Source: Roseovarius nitratireducens (GTDB lineage: Bacteria > Pseudomonadota > Alphaproteobacteria > Rhodobacterales > Rhodobacteraceae). Taken from it: 45,185 bases of DNA. The notes under the pieces are model-generated. The model was not told the DNA's origin. It saw only the letters and a list, made by a program, of their open reading frames with translations, and searched no databases. The stretch lies in contig NZ_PDNI01000069.1 in NCBI RefSeq assembly GCF_002925845.1, positions 1-45,185 on the forward strand. Direction: 5' to 3'. Numbering within the stretch: position 1 is the stretch's first letter; each line of letters starts with the position of its first letter. The position numbers and the translations under genes are program-made. This document shows, piece after piece, positions 15,312 to 25,400 of the stretch.

Positions 15312-17024
15312 CTAGCCTACGAGATCATACGCCTCGTAATCGCTGCGCAGGCCGATCGTGGAGATGACGTCGCCGTTTTCCAGCGTCCAGGATGCCGTGA
15401 AGGTATCTTCCGTAGCGACGTTGAAGACCTCGGGGTCAAGCAGGATCAGCTCATTGCCGGTTGCGATCATTTCCAGATCGTTGTCCTTCGACATGAGGAA
15501 AGTGATGAATTCATATGCCGCATCGTCATACGCCTGGAACTGGTTCTGCTGACCGGATGGGGCTCCGAGGTCCACGTTGATGACATCCTGCTCCGGCTCT
15601 CCTGTTTCCAGTGAACCGGTGATCAGGTCCGCAGTCTTTTCCAGCTCCCGGGCGTTCACATCGAAGGTCGCCACCACCGTGTTGTTGTCGAACGTGTACT
15701 CACGCGCGTTGGTCTCGAGGTTTCCGGAGACATCCACCAGGCCAAACTTGGAGAGCATCTGAACCACTTGGACCGTTTCCTGGGCCGAGGCGTCGGTTTG
15801 CTCCGCGAGCGTGTCCTGCATGGTCTCGGTGTCCAGCGCGGTTTGGGAAACCTCTGCCGAGGGCTGCGCGTCCCGGGGCTGTTCCTGCTCGTGCAGGAAT
15901 GCGCTGACCTGGTTTTCGATGCCGTCGATAAACGCCTGGACCTGGTTCATCAGGTCAGTACCCTGATGCGCGTCCAGATCCGGGGCACCCGGTTCTTTCT
16001 CGTCCCTGGCGGCAAGCGAGACCTGGTCGAAAAACTGTGTCAGGGCCGCGAGGAATTCCTGGGCGCCGTTCTGGACAAGCCCGAGATCATCCAGAATACC
16101 AATACCCGCCTCAGCCGCAGTGTCTTGCCCGGAGATCATGGCAAGGATGCTCTCCAGCGTTATCGCATCGACGTCCGGGACTTGCGTTTCCGACATGAAC
16201 CCGAGCGATATGGCAATGGCGCTCAACCCGATCGCATACGTGTTCTGCCCGATTTTTTCCTCGTTGAACGCGTCCATGTCGTTCGCATTCTGAGACATGA
16301 AACTGCCCGGCGTCGCGTCGTCGTCCTGCATGCCCCGGTCTTGCAGGGCCAATTGCAGCGGATCGAAATCGGTGTCCTGGCCGCCGGTCCCCGAGACGGG
16401 CACCAGGTCGTCCGAGAGGTCGGGCCCGGAGGCCCCGGCACCCTCTTCCGGCATGATGACGACGAGGTCTTCGGCCGCCATGAACAGGGTCCAGACAAGC
16501 GCCGCCAGCATCGTGGAGGGATGCAGGAACACCTTTCCGTTACGTTCCAGCCGGACGACGCGCTGAGAGTCCGATGTGGCGGCCTCGCCGGTCACCTTCC
16601 GGGCGGTAAATTCCTCGATCAGCGCATTGAAATCCCGGCCCCGCAGAGGGGCGCTTATGTTGGGGCTGTCGAGGACATAGACACCGTCGAGGCGGCAAAG
16701 GTGGATGAAGACGTCGCCGTTGCCGTCACAGAAAAGAAACCAGGGATCGCCCTCGTCGGTGATCCCCCGGTCGATCTCGTTCGGGACGCCCGCCGCGTCC
16801 AGAAGCCGCTTGACCCGGAAGAGGTTGGCAAGCTCCTGGTTGGACCAGTCCTTGGCACGAAGTTTTCCAAACTCGAGGTAGGATTTTTTCGTGGGCAGCG
16901 GGAACCTGTGGTCGCCTGCGGCGCTTTGATCGTCGTCGAAATGCAGGGTATCATCACCGTCCTGAAGAAACGCCTGGCGTTTCGTTCCCGCATGGTTTTC
17001 AGGAAATTTCAGGATGTTGGCCAT
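15312..17024 (-). CDS. Unrecognised acidic 570-aa protein with two hydrophobic segments
   Basis: I do not recognise a domain. It is strongly acidic, opens MANILKFPENHAGTKRQ without a signal peptide, and has hydrophobic stretches near residue 165 (STMLAALVWTLFMAAEDLVVIM) and 265 (TYAIGLSAIAISLGF). Residues 200-460 are rich in D, E and Q and look disordered or helical. The C-terminal 100 residues look like a compact alpha/beta domain. It is preceded on the same strand, 72 bp away, by an Xre-type regulator, suggesting a two-gene operon. No RTX nonapeptides are present. A membrane-associated or secretion-linked role would fit the plasmid but is a guess. Confidence 0.6.
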   Translation of the reverse strand: MANILKFPENHAGTKRQAFLQDGDDTLHFDDDQSAAGDHRFPLPTKKSYLEFGKLRAKDWSNQELANLFRVKRLLDAAGVPNEIDRGITDEGDPWFLFCDGNGDVFIHLCRLDGVYVLDSPNISAPLRGRDFNALIEEFTARKVTGEAATSDSQRVVRLERNGKVFLHPSTMLAALVWTLFMAAEDLVVIMPEEGAGASGPDLSDDLVPVSGTGGQDTDFDPLQLALQDRGMQDDDATPGSFMSQNANDMDAFNEEKIGQNTYAIGLSAIAISLGFMSETQVPDVDAITLESILAMISGQDTAAEAGIGILDDLGLVQNGAQEFLAALTQFFDQVSLAARDEKEPGAPDLDAHQGTDLMNQVQAFIDGIENQVSAFLHEQEQPRDAQPSAEVSQTALDTETMQDTLAEQTDASAQETVQVVQMLSKFGLVDVSGNLETNAREYTFDNNTVVATFDVNARELEKTADLITGSLETGEPEQDVINVDLGAPSGQQNQFQAYDDAAYEFITFLMSKDNDLEMIATGNELILLDPEVFNVATEDTFTASWTLENGDVISTIGLRSDYEAYDLVG

Positions 17025-17096
17025 GGGTGATGGTGCTCTTGCTGTCTCGATTCAAACCGGGGCGAATTCGGCTTGCCTGATCTGTCGGCCTCCTGG

Positions 17097-17402
17097 TTAC
17101 GACGCTTCGTCTTCGAACAGAACCCTGTATGTCATCGGCTCGTAATGCTTGAGCAGCATGCGGACGAAATCCTGCGGGTTCTGACCCAGCGCATTGGCCC
17201 ATTCGACATATCGATGCGTGGGGATCTTGCCCCGGCCGTTCTCCAGCTGGGAGATGAACGTGTAGTAGTCGAGCGACAGGATATCAGCCAGCTCGCGCTG
17301 TGACAGCCCCTGCTCTTCGCGGAGCGAACGGAGCCACAGGCCAAGCGTGACCCTTTGTTCCTTGGTCTCTTCGGGTGAGGTCTTGTGAAGTTCGGCCAAC
17401 AT
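17097..17402 (-). CDS. Xre-family helix-turn-helix regulator
   Basis: 101 aa. Residues 20-75 form a Cro/C1 helix-turn-helix: LGLWLRSLREEQGLSQRELADIL, then YTFISQLENGRGKIP for the recognition helix. A ribosome site AGGA lies 7 bp before ATG 17402. It is upstream of, and co-oriented with, the 570-aa gene, so it probably controls that operon. No toxin partner sits next to it on the same strand. The intergenic region 17403-17609, shared with the divergent toxin gene, is AT-richer and likely holds both promoters. Confidence 0.8.
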   Translation of the reverse strand: MLAELHKTSPEETKEQRVTLGLWLRSLREEQGLSQRELADILSLDYYTFISQLENGRGKIPTHRYVEWANALGQNPQDFVRMLLKHYEPMTYRVLFEDEAS

Positions 17403-17609
17403 TTCGGTATCCTCGTGGGCAGCAATCTTGAGGGGTTCGGGTCAATGAGGCTTGCGGCCTCACAAACGTTTAGTAGATCACTATACCTCACTTGCTTTCC
17501 CGAGGCAAATCTCGCGTGGCAGGTCAACAGGTCACTGCCAAAGGGCGTGCATGTAGCTGTGGGCGACATTTCTGTTGACCGGACTGCGTATGTAGCTTAA
17601 AGAGACATC

Positions 17610-17861
17610 ATGAAGCGGATCAGCTATACGAAGGCCGCGATCCGTGCCTTGCGCCGGATGCCCGCGAACACGGCCAGGCGTATCCAGGCCAGGATCGAAG
17701 CTTATGCGCGGAATCCGGCTTCGCAGTCCAACAACCTGAAATCCCTGAAGGGTCGAGAGGGTATCAGGCTGCGAGTGGGCGATTGGCGGGTCATTATGGA
17801 TGACCAGGGCAACATTCTGGCGATCCTGGATATCGGACCCCGTGGCGGTATCTACGATTGA
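17610..17861 (+). CDS. RelE-type toxin of a toxin-first locus
   Basis: 83 aa. MKRISYTKAAIRALRRMP, then LKGREGIRLRVGDWRVIMD and AILDIGPRGGIYD are the RelE core with its basic active-site strand (RLRVGDWRVI). Such toxins cleave mRNA on the ribosome. The gene precedes its antitoxin (11 bp gap), as in higBA-type loci. A candidate promoter with TTGACC (17575-17580) lies upstream. Confidence 0.85.
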   Translation: MKRISYTKAAIRALRRMPANTARRIQARIEAYARNPASQSNNLKSLKGREGIRLRVGDWRVIMDDQGNILAILDIGPRGGIYD

Positions 17862-17872
17862 GAGGACATGAC

Positions 17873-18217
17873 ATGAGCGAAATGGTGACCATCCCCCGTG
17901 AGGAGTACGACCGGCTTCGGGCCACTGCCGAAGACCTAGCAGATCTCAAAGCCTATGATCGTGCCAAGGCAGACCTGGCCGCGGGTGAGGATGAGCTGAT
18001 CCCGGCAGAGTACGTGAATCGTCTGCTCAATGGCGAAAGCGCCCTGCGGGTCTACCGCGATCTGCGCGGCCTGACCCAGGCGGCGCTTGCCAAAGAGGCC
18101 GCTGTGAGCCGCGTCACGATTGCCGAGATCGAAACCGGTCGCAAGCAGGGGTCTGTCACGACACTGCGCGCCCTGGCGCACGCCCTCGGGGTCATGCTGG
18201 ACGATCTGGCAGAGTGA
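17873..18217 (+). CDS. Xre-family antitoxin
   Basis: 114 aa. The N-terminal TIPREEYDRLRATAEDLADL segment would contact the toxin. Residues 60-110 form a helix-turn-helix (VYRDLRGLTQAALAKEAAVSRVTIAEIETGRKQ). I chose ATG 17873, which follows GAGAGGAC; the frame is open to 17858, inside the toxin stop. It neutralises the RelE-type toxin and represses the pair. Confidence 0.85.
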   Translation: MSEMVTIPREEYDRLRATAEDLADLKAYDRAKADLAAGEDELIPAEYVNRLLNGESALRVYRDLRGLTQAALAKEAAVSRVTIAEIETGRKQGSVTTLRALAHALGVMLDDLAE

Positions 18218-18538
18218 CGATCCTTGTCGGATGACTGAACCGCGCGGCGCCTTTGCGTCCCGGTGACGGATGCGGCGATCTTGTGGGCAAAACGATTCGG
18301 CGCGCGGTGCGGATTCGGCTCCGGTTCCGGCGCCGAGCGCGGTGGCACGCATGATGTTCCGCGTCCGTTCCGGCCCGCGGGCAAAAAACTGGATGGCCTC
18401 TATAGTGTATCGCCGCATGTGACCCACAATATCCTGCAGAATCACTTGCCAGCCCTTGCCGGTCCCGGCATAACATTACGCTTATAGGGTGTTGTGGCGC
18501 GGCAAACCGTAACTAACGACTGCGCCTCAGGGTGAGGG
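18218..18538 (+). promoter_or_regulatory. repABC leader region
   Basis: No gene seen in 321 bp. It should contain the repABC promoter. Possible -10 boxes are TATAGT (about 18400) and TTATAG (about 18481), but neither has a convincing -35. GTGAGGG just before 18539 is the ribosome site for repA. Confidence 0.45.
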
Positions 18539-19717
18539 ATGATGAACAGCACGCGGATCGACCTTCTTGTCGGCGAGCACGCGCTCAGGCTCTCGGAGCG
18601 GCTGCAGGCCCATCGGGCACAGCTCTTCCCGCCCGATTCCCGCAAGGAGATGCGAAAGTTCACCAGCGGCGAGGCGGCGCGGCTGCTGGGCGTCAAGGAT
18701 GCCTACCTGCGCAAGCTGCATCTCGATGGCAAGGGCCCCTCCCCCGAGATTCGCACCGGCGGGCGGCGCTATTACACGACCGCCGACATCCAGAACCTGC
18801 GCGAGCTGCTCGAGGCGGGGGCCAAGAGCCCGGGCACCTACCTGCCGGGGCGGCGCGAGGGCGATCACCTGCAGGTCATCACGGTGATCAATTTCAAGGG
18901 CGGCTCGGGCAAGACCACCACCGCCGCGCACCTGGCGCAGAAGATGGCGCTCGACGGCTACCGGGTGCTGGGCATCGATCTCGACCCGCAGGCCAGCTTT
19001 TCGGCGCTGCACGGGTTCCAGCCGGAATTCGACCTGCTCGACGGCGGCACGCTCTACGACGCGATCCGCTACGAAAACCCGGTGCCGCTCAGCCAGGTGA
19101 TCCGGCGCAGCTATTTCACCAATCTCGACATCGTGCCGGGCAATCTCGACGTCATGGAATTCGAGCACGAAACCCCGCGCGCGCTGGCCGAGCGGGACGG
19201 TACGCTGTTCTTTACCCGCGTCGGCGACGCGCTGGCCGAGGTCGAGGGCGATTACGACGTGGTGGTGATCGACTGTCCGCCGCAACTCGGCTTTCTGACC
19301 ATGTCGGCGCTCTCGGCGGCGACCGCGGTGCTGGTCACGGTGCATCCACAGATGCTCGACGTGATGAGCATGTGCCAGTTCCTGCTGATGACCTCCAATC
19401 TCCTGGGCGTGGTCTCGGAGGCGGGCGGCAGCATGTCCTATGACTGGATGCGCTACGTCATCACCCGCTACGAGCCCGGCGACGGGCCGCAGAACCAGAT
19501 GGTCAGCTTCATGCGCTCGATGTTCGGCGAACATGTGCTCAATCACACGGTGCTGAAATCCACCGCCATCTCGGATGCGGGGATCACCAAGCAGACGCTT
19601 TACGAGATCGACAAGAGCCAGTTCACCCGCACCACCTATGAGCGCGCGATGGAAAGCCTCAACGCGGTCAATGGCGAGATCGAGGGGCTCATACAGGCGG
19701 CGTGGGGGCGCGAGTAG
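18539..19717 (+). CDS. repA: RepA, ParA-type partition ATPase of a repABC plasmid
   Basis: 392 aa. An N-terminal MerR-like helix-turn-helix (KFTSGEAARLLGVKDAYLRKL, about 40-65) is followed by the deviant Walker A INFKGGSGKTTT (about 118), the DLDPQAS motif and the Walker B VVVIDCPPQLGFL. This is the long, DNA-binding form of ParA found in repABC operons. It segregates the plasmid with RepB and autorepresses the operon. ATG 18539 and ATG 18542 are both possible. It is followed 3 bp later by repB. Confidence 0.95.
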   Translation: MMNSTRIDLLVGEHALRLSERLQAHRAQLFPPDSRKEMRKFTSGEAARLLGVKDAYLRKLHLDGKGPSPEIRTGGRRYYTTADIQNLRELLEAGAKSPGTYLPGRREGDHLQVITVINFKGGSGKTTTAAHLAQKMALDGYRVLGIDLDPQASFSALHGFQPEFDLLDGGTLYDAIRYENPVPLSQVIRRSYFTNLDIVPGNLDVMEFEHETPRALAERDGTLFFTRVGDALAEVEGDYDVVVIDCPPQLGFLTMSALSAATAVLVTVHPQMLDVMSMCQFLLMTSNLLGVVSEAGGSMSYDWMRYVITRYEPGDGPQNQMVSFMRSMFGEHVLNHTVLKSTAISDAGITKQTLYEIDKSQFTRTTYERAMESLNAVNGEIEGLIQAAWGRE

Positions 19718-19720
19718 AGG

Positions 19721-20737
19721 ATGGCGCGCAAGGATCTCCTCAAGGGTCTCATGGAGGTGCCGCGGTCCGATGACGGGGCGGATGGGGAGGCCCGTAACGA
19801 GGGGGCCCGTAATGAGGGGGCTCGTGTCGATACCGGGCGGCCGCGCTATTCCGGCGGGGCGATCGGGGCGGTCAGCCAGTCCATCGCCGGGCTGAAATCG
19901 CGCTCCGTGCTCGAGATCGACCCCGACCAGGTCGAGGCCGGCGGCCTGCGCGACCGGCTGGATTTCGACGAGGCCGACCACCGGGCGCTGATGGTCTCGA
20001 TCCGCGATCACGGCCAGCAGGTGCCGGTGCTCCTGCGGCCCCATCCCGATCGCAAGGACCGCTACCAGGTGGTCTATGGCCGCCGCCGGGTTCTGGCGCT
20101 GCGCGATCTCGGCCAGCCGGTCAAGGCGCTGGTGCGCGAACTCGACGACCGCGAACTGATCCTCGCCCAGGGCCAGGAGAACGCCGCCCGCCGCGATCTG
20201 AGCTTCATCGAGAAGGCGAATTTCGCCCGACAGATGCGCGATCTCGGCTATGACCGGGCCACGATCTGCGCCGCGCTTCATATCGATAAGACATTGATTT
20301 CACGCATGTTTTCCGTGGTTGATCGCCTCTCGCCCGACCTGATCGAGGTGATCGGCGCGGCACCGTCGGTGGGGCGCGAGCGCTGGCTGACCCTGGCCGA
20401 ATGGATCGAGGCGGATGTGTTCTCGCTCGACGAGGCCATCGCCACGGTCAATCTCGCGCGGGACGGGACCGGTTCCGACGCGCGGTTCGAGGCGCTTTAC
20501 GCGGCGATCGGGCGTCACCGCGGCAAGCCCGGGCGCCAGCGGCGCGACACCCCGCCTGACACCCCGCCCGACACTCCACTCAGGGGCGCGGCGGGCGAGC
20601 CCATCGGGCAGGTGCGGCGCAAATCGGGCGCCACGCTGCTCAAACTGTCGGACAAGGGCGCGCCGGGATTTGCCGACTGGCTGATCGCGGCGCTGCCGGA
20701 GCTCCACCATCGCTGGAAGGACGGCGATGATGGCTAG
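19721..20737 (+). CDS. repB: RepB, ParB-type centromere-binding protein
   Basis: 338 aa. It has a ParB/sulfiredoxin-like domain (VLEIDPDQV, YGRRRVLALRDLG, GQENAARRDLSFIEKANFA, about residues 60-175) and then a helix-turn-helix (ICAALHIDKTLISRMFSVV). It should bind the two GTTGACAGCTGTCAAC palindromes and stimulate RepA. Two small low-complexity runs stand out: tandem 15-bp units giving EARNEGARNEGAR near residue 24 and DTPPDTPPDTP near residue 270. Both look like slippage tracts in linkers. Confidence 0.95.
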   Translation: MARKDLLKGLMEVPRSDDGADGEARNEGARNEGARVDTGRPRYSGGAIGAVSQSIAGLKSRSVLEIDPDQVEAGGLRDRLDFDEADHRALMVSIRDHGQQVPVLLRPHPDRKDRYQVVYGRRRVLALRDLGQPVKALVRELDDRELILAQGQENAARRDLSFIEKANFARQMRDLGYDRATICAALHIDKTLISRMFSVVDRLSPDLIEVIGAAPSVGRERWLTLAEWIEADVFSLDEAIATVNLARDGTGSDARFEALYAAIGRHRGKPGRQRRDTPPDTPPDTPLRGAAGEPIGQVRRKSGATLLKLSDKGAPGFADWLIAALPELHHRWKDGDDG

Positions 20738-20809
20738 GCCCGTCCGCGCCCCGCGCGCGGCCGGTTAACGAAACCTTTAACCACAAGGAGGCACAGACAG
20801 ACAGAACGC

Positions 20810-20890
20810 AAAAAGAAAGCCCCCCGAGAACGTATCCCGAGAGGCCCATGACCGAAACGGTCGTCTGAATCTACACACTTCAGAACATGG
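20810..20890 (-). ncRNA. Candidate antisense RNA (ctRNA) between repB and repC
   Basis: repABC plasmids encode a small antisense RNA in this gap that limits repC expression and sets incompatibility. Here the minus strand shows TTGACA within the parS palindrome as a possible -35, a small hairpin (GACCG-TTT-CGGTC in the minus sense, about 20850-20862), and a G-rich stretch followed by CTTTCTTTTT (20810-20826) as a possible terminator. Ends are approximate. Confidence 0.5.
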
Positions 20891-20897
20891 GCCATCT

Positions 20898-20913
20898 GTT
20901 GACAGCTGTCAAC
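20898..20913. promoter_or_regulatory. parS: parS-type palindrome 1
   Basis: GTTGACAGCTGTCAAC, a perfect 16-bp palindrome matching the repABC centromere pattern GTTNNNNGCNNNNAAC. It lies between repB and repC and is identical to the site at 22149. Confidence 0.85.
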
Positions 20914-20963
20914 AAGCGTCGGTTTCCGGCGGGCGAAAAAGTTTTGTCTTGTGAAAACTGAAC

Positions 20964-22181
20964 ATGGAAATTCTGACGACGACCCCCTTCGGGCCGCGGC
21001 GGATGAGCTATGAGCTGCTGAAACAGGAAACGGTCGCCACGGCGCCCGCCCCCCTGCCCCAAAGCGACAAATGGGGCCTGTTTCGCGAGCTTTGCGCCGC
21101 CCGCACGGCCTTTGGCCTGAGCGATCGTGATCTCACCGTCCTCTCGGCCCTGCTCTCCTTTCATCCCGGCAAGGATCTCGAGGATGCCGGCGCGCTGATC
21201 GTGTTCCCGTCCAACGCCGCCCTGTCGCAGCGCGCCCATGGCATGGCCGAGAGCACCCTGCGGCGCCATCTGGCCGCGCTGGTGCGGGCCGGCGTGATTC
21301 GCCGCCATGACAGCCCCAACGGCAAACGCTACGCCGCGCGGGGCGCTGACGGGTCGATCGCCCGCGCCTTCGGCTTCGACCTGCGCCCGCTCTTGGTGCG
21401 GGCCGAGGAAATCGCCCGCGCCGCCCAGGCCCTGCGCGAGACCGAGGAACGCAAGCGCCGCCTGCGCGAAGAGATCACCCTGCTCAAGCGGGATGCGATC
21501 AAGCTGCTGGACTACGGCACCGAAACGCTGAAAGGCCCGGATTGGGGCGGGTTGGGCGCCACCCTGCTCGACCTGCACCGCCGGTCCCGCCACAAGGCGG
21601 ATATCGAGACGGCCCACGCCCTTCGCGACGAACTCAGGGCGTTCCTGGCGCAACTCCGGGATTTGATCGCGTCGAATACGTCCTCTGAATCAGAAAATAT
21701 GAGCGGCAATGACAGCGATTCCGAGCGCCACTATCAGAATTCAAAACCAGACTCTTCTTGTCTTGAACCCTGCATGGAAAATGCACGGGCGGCGGGCGGA
21801 GCGGCACCACCCCAGTCAATTGAGCCAAGGCTGCCACTGATGCTGGTGGTCAAGGCGTGCCCCGACATTCTCGATTATGCCGAGGACGGCATAAGGCGCT
21901 GGTCCGATCTCTGCCATGCCGCCGATTTCGTGCGTGGCATGATGGGCGTGTCACCGGACGCCTGGCAAGAGGCCATCCAAACGATGGGGCGCCCCACGGC
22001 GGCGATTGCCCTGGTCTGTATCCTGCAGCGGATCCAGCATATCCGCAGTCCGGGCGGATACCTGCGCAGCCTGACACGAAAGGCGGCGGATGGGGCCTTC
22101 TCACCCGGGCCGATGGTCATGGCGCTTCTCAGCCCCGACCGGCGGATAGTTGACAGCTGTCAACACGGTGCGGTGCCGTGA
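20964..22181 (+). CDS. repC: RepC replication initiator
   Basis: 405 aa. The N-terminal half has the RepC winged-helix core: LFRELCAARTAFGLSDRDLTVLSALLSFHPG, then FPSNAALSQRAHGMAESTLRRHLAALVRAGVIRRHDS. In this family the origin lies within the repC coding region. The middle (about 225-275) is a low-complexity linker with a slightly lower GC content, and the C-terminal domain (about 290-390) ends over a parS site. ATG 20964 has no clear ribosome site, which is common for repC and fits tight translational control. Confidence 0.93.
   Translation: MEILTTTPFGPRRMSYELLKQETVATAPAPLPQSDKWGLFRELCAARTAFGLSDRDLTVLSALLSFHPGKDLEDAGALIVFPSNAALSQRAHGMAESTLRRHLAALVRAGVIRRHDSPNGKRYAARGADGSIARAFGFDLRPLLVRAEEIARAAQALRETEERKRRLREEITLLKRDAIKLLDYGTETLKGPDWGGLGATLLDLHRRSRHKADIETAHALRDELRAFLAQLRDLIASNTSSESENMSGNDSDSERHYQNSKPDSSCLEPCMENARAAGGAAPPQSIEPRLPLMLVVKACPDILDYAEDGIRRWSDLCHAADFVRGMMGVSPDAWQEAIQTMGRPTAAIALVCILQRIQHIRSPGGYLRSLTRKAADGAFSPGPMVMALLSPDRRIVDSCQHGAVP
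22149..22164. promoter_or_regulatory. parS: parS-type palindrome 2, inside the repC 3' end
   Basis: Second exact copy of GTTGACAGCTGTCAAC. It lies in coding sequence, giving residues VDSCQH close to the RepC C-terminus. Confidence 0.85.
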
Positions 22182-22464
22182 TCCGGGGGAGGCGGGGTGA
22201 AAGGTGAACATTCGCACAATGCGTCGCCCGGACCGATCACCTTTGGGTTACACACCGCCCTGGCCGGCGGGGCGGGCAGGAGGCAGGGGGGTATATGATC
22301 TGCTGTATATCTTTTCTTGCGTCCGTGTTCAGCGCGATGTATACCCCCTCTATGACGGACTCTTGTTCGTTGCGTGACCGGACGGGTAATTGCCCTTGCC
22401 GGAAAGCGCGGATCGTTGGACAAGATGCCAAACACCCTGAGTGCATACAAAGAGGACGTGAACA
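22182..22464. promoter_or_regulatory. Upstream region of the S-layer-like gene with an inverted repeat
   Basis: No gene. GGGGGTATA (22287-22295) and TATACCCCC (22340-22348) form a 9-bp inverted repeat 44 bp apart, which could bind a regulator or form a hairpin. AGAGGA at 22451-22456 is the ribosome site of the next gene. No certain -35/-10 pair was found. Confidence 0.4.
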
Positions 22465-25400
22465 ATGCCCATTGATACCAGCAGCCTGACGGCACAAGAG
22501 CAGGCAACCGCGATTTACGTGGCCTATTACGACCGGGCGCCTGACCCGGCAGGACTTCAGTTCTGGACGGATCAGATCCAGGGCGGCCTGTCGCTGGAAG
22601 AGGTCGCGACCTCGTTCTCCGCCGCCGCGGAAACCAAGGCCAAGTTCTCGTTCTTCGACACGCCCGACCTGGTCGGCGCGGGCACATTCCTCACGCAGGT
22701 CTATCTCAACCTGTTCAACCGCGCGCCCGATACCGAAGGGCTGGCCTTCTGGACCGACCAGCTGGAATCGGGGGATACCCCGGTCGGCGAAATCATCCTG
22801 GCGATCATCGAGGGCGCGCAGGATAGCGCCGACGGCCAGGACCGGTCCACCATGCTCAACAAGGTCGAGGTCGGCCTCGACTGGGCGACCGACGCCGCCG
22901 CGGCAGGCATCGGCCTGTCCAGCGATCCGATCGCCGAGGAAATCGACGGCAAGGTCGTGGTCAACGACCAGGCGGCGTTTGATTCGGCCACCGGCATTCT
23001 CAACGGCGTTGACGGAACGGCCGCCTCGGTGACGACTGCAAAAGCCACGACCGATACGTTTATCTCGGGTAACACCAACGTCGGTAGCACCTTCACGCTC
23101 ACTAACGGTATCGATGACTTCACCGGTACGGCGAACAACGATACGTTCACAGCGCAGGATGTTGATGTTAGTGGCACCCAGACTCAAACATTCAAAGCGC
23201 TTGATAGTATTGACGGCGCTGGTGGCACCGATACGTTCAATCTTTTTGATCAAACCAATGCAATTAGCGTTGCAGGGTCAAATGTTTCGAACGTTGAAAT
23301 CGTAAACGTCAAGGGTGCGGCTGCTGTCACGGTGGACTCGAGCTCTTGGACCGGTGTTGAGCAGCTGAATGTCCAGCAGGCTGGTGGTGCTGTGACTCTG
23401 ACGGGGTCGAGCACAACAGATGTGAGCGCATCTGGCCTTGGTGATTTCAAAACGGATATCAATGGGGGTAAATCCGCGACCGTCACACAAACGATGAATG
23501 TCGCCGCTGACGACATTGATATCGATAACGTCGGGGATGTGACCGTCACTGCAACAGAATCTGACGCAGCCGCATCGGGTATTACAATTGGTGGTACCAC
23601 TGCGGTAACAGGAGCGGTCAACGTTACATCGACCGGCGCTGCGACAGACGGTGCCGCCGCAACGCTTGACACAATCGACGTTACCGGTGGTACCACGGTT
23701 AATGTCACGCAGTCGGCTACGTCGGACATGACTGAAGCTGAAAAAGACACAACCGCTAACTCTCACACGTTGGGTGCGGTAGATATCGATGCTGGAGACA
23801 GCACAACTGATGTGACGGTCACTCAAGACCAAGAAGTCGCCGCGAAAAACTTCGTAGAAGAAGTTGCGGGTGTTTCTGAAAAGCAGTCGGTTAAGTTTGT
23901 CGCGCTGGATGATGGCGAAAGCACGACCATTGACGGTCTGACCTTCACCGCATCGAAAGATTTGACCGCAGCTGAAGTTGCTGAAGCCTTTGCAGGCCTG
24001 ACCAAAGATGGCGATACGCAGGATGCCGGAGGTCCGACAGCGAACGGTACCTATACTGGTTCGCTTGATGGCAGCTGGGTTTCCGGTGCGGCGAGCGGCG
24101 ATACAGTCGTCTTCTCGCAAGCGGTTGCTGGTGCTGGCACCGCATTCGACGGCAACTCAGATACTGCTGCTGGCGGTAACATAACGGTCACTAAAACGGC
24201 AGACGCTGTTACTGCGGTGACCGGCGTTACAGGCGTGTTGGGTGTTGTTAACGGCGCTGTCACGATCGATGATAACGCAACTGCGTCGATCAAAAACATC
24301 ACCGTTGATGGTTACGGAGCCAACGCCACGTTGGGCGGCGGCACATCGCTGAATGCCCTTGAGACTCTGACGCTCAAGAACTCTGACACGGGTACGGCGA
24401 CCGCGACAACTACGGCTACTTCCCTGACGCTGAACGTCGAAGACGTTGATGCAACCGTTAGCTTGGACGGTGGAGGAGCCACAGTTGATACTCTGACGCT
24501 GAATGCGACCGGTGAGGCATCGACCTTCGGGCTGACAGCAGCCGCGGTAACGGATTTGACTGTGGACGCAGCCGTCGACTTGGATATCGCTACGGGCTCT
24601 ACACTTACTGCTGTAGAAACCGTGACTGTATCGGGTGCGGGTGCTGTGGACCTTGGTGATATTTCCGGCACAGGTGCCACATCAGTGTCTGCAACCGGCA
24701 ATACAGGTGGTGTGACGACTACCATCGATGGCACCAAAGCGGCATTCACGGGCGGCTCTGGTGCGGATGATGTCACCGTTAACGTTGCTGATCCGACCAA
24801 GGCTATCAACCTTGGCGCAGGCGACGACACCCTGACATTGGCTAACGGCAGCGACACTTCTACGGAAGTCCTCGAAGGTGGTGACGGTACCGATACGCTG
24901 GAGCTTACCGCTGCTGACGCTGAAACCAACTCAGCAACGGCCACGTTCGAAACCAAGATCAACAGCTTCGAGCGCCTGACTATCGGGAATGCATCTAGTC
25001 AAGAGGTGGTCAATCTGGCCAACTTGGATGACATCGATTATGTCACTCTGGGGTCAGCTACTGGTACCGCTCAAGTCAACACGGTGACAGTGACTGATGA
25101 TGCCGCTGTTGCTGGTGTGGAAGCCGGAGATGTCTTCTCGGTTACGATCAATGGTACGACTTTCAGCCATACAGCAACCGCTGCGCAAACAGCGACCTCG
25201 GTCGCATCGGATCTCGCAACTCTCGTCAATGCCGATACAGACTTGGCTGTTACTGCATCAGCTACAACCAATACTTTCACTCTGACGGCTGATAACGCAG
25301 GTGTTCCATTTACGGTTTCGGTGGCAAATCCCACTGATACTGGTGGTGATGACACCATTGCTGTTGCGGCAACCACCGCAAATGCATCAGGTATCACGCT

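Noticed and set aside
15768-17030. 420-aa plus-strand frame opposite the 570-aa gene
   Set aside because: The minus-strand protein has better composition and a regulator upstream; this frame looks like a high-GC shadow.
18527-20281. 584-aa minus-strand frame across repA and repB
   Set aside because: Antisense to two certain genes; repetitive H/R/L-rich shadow sequence.
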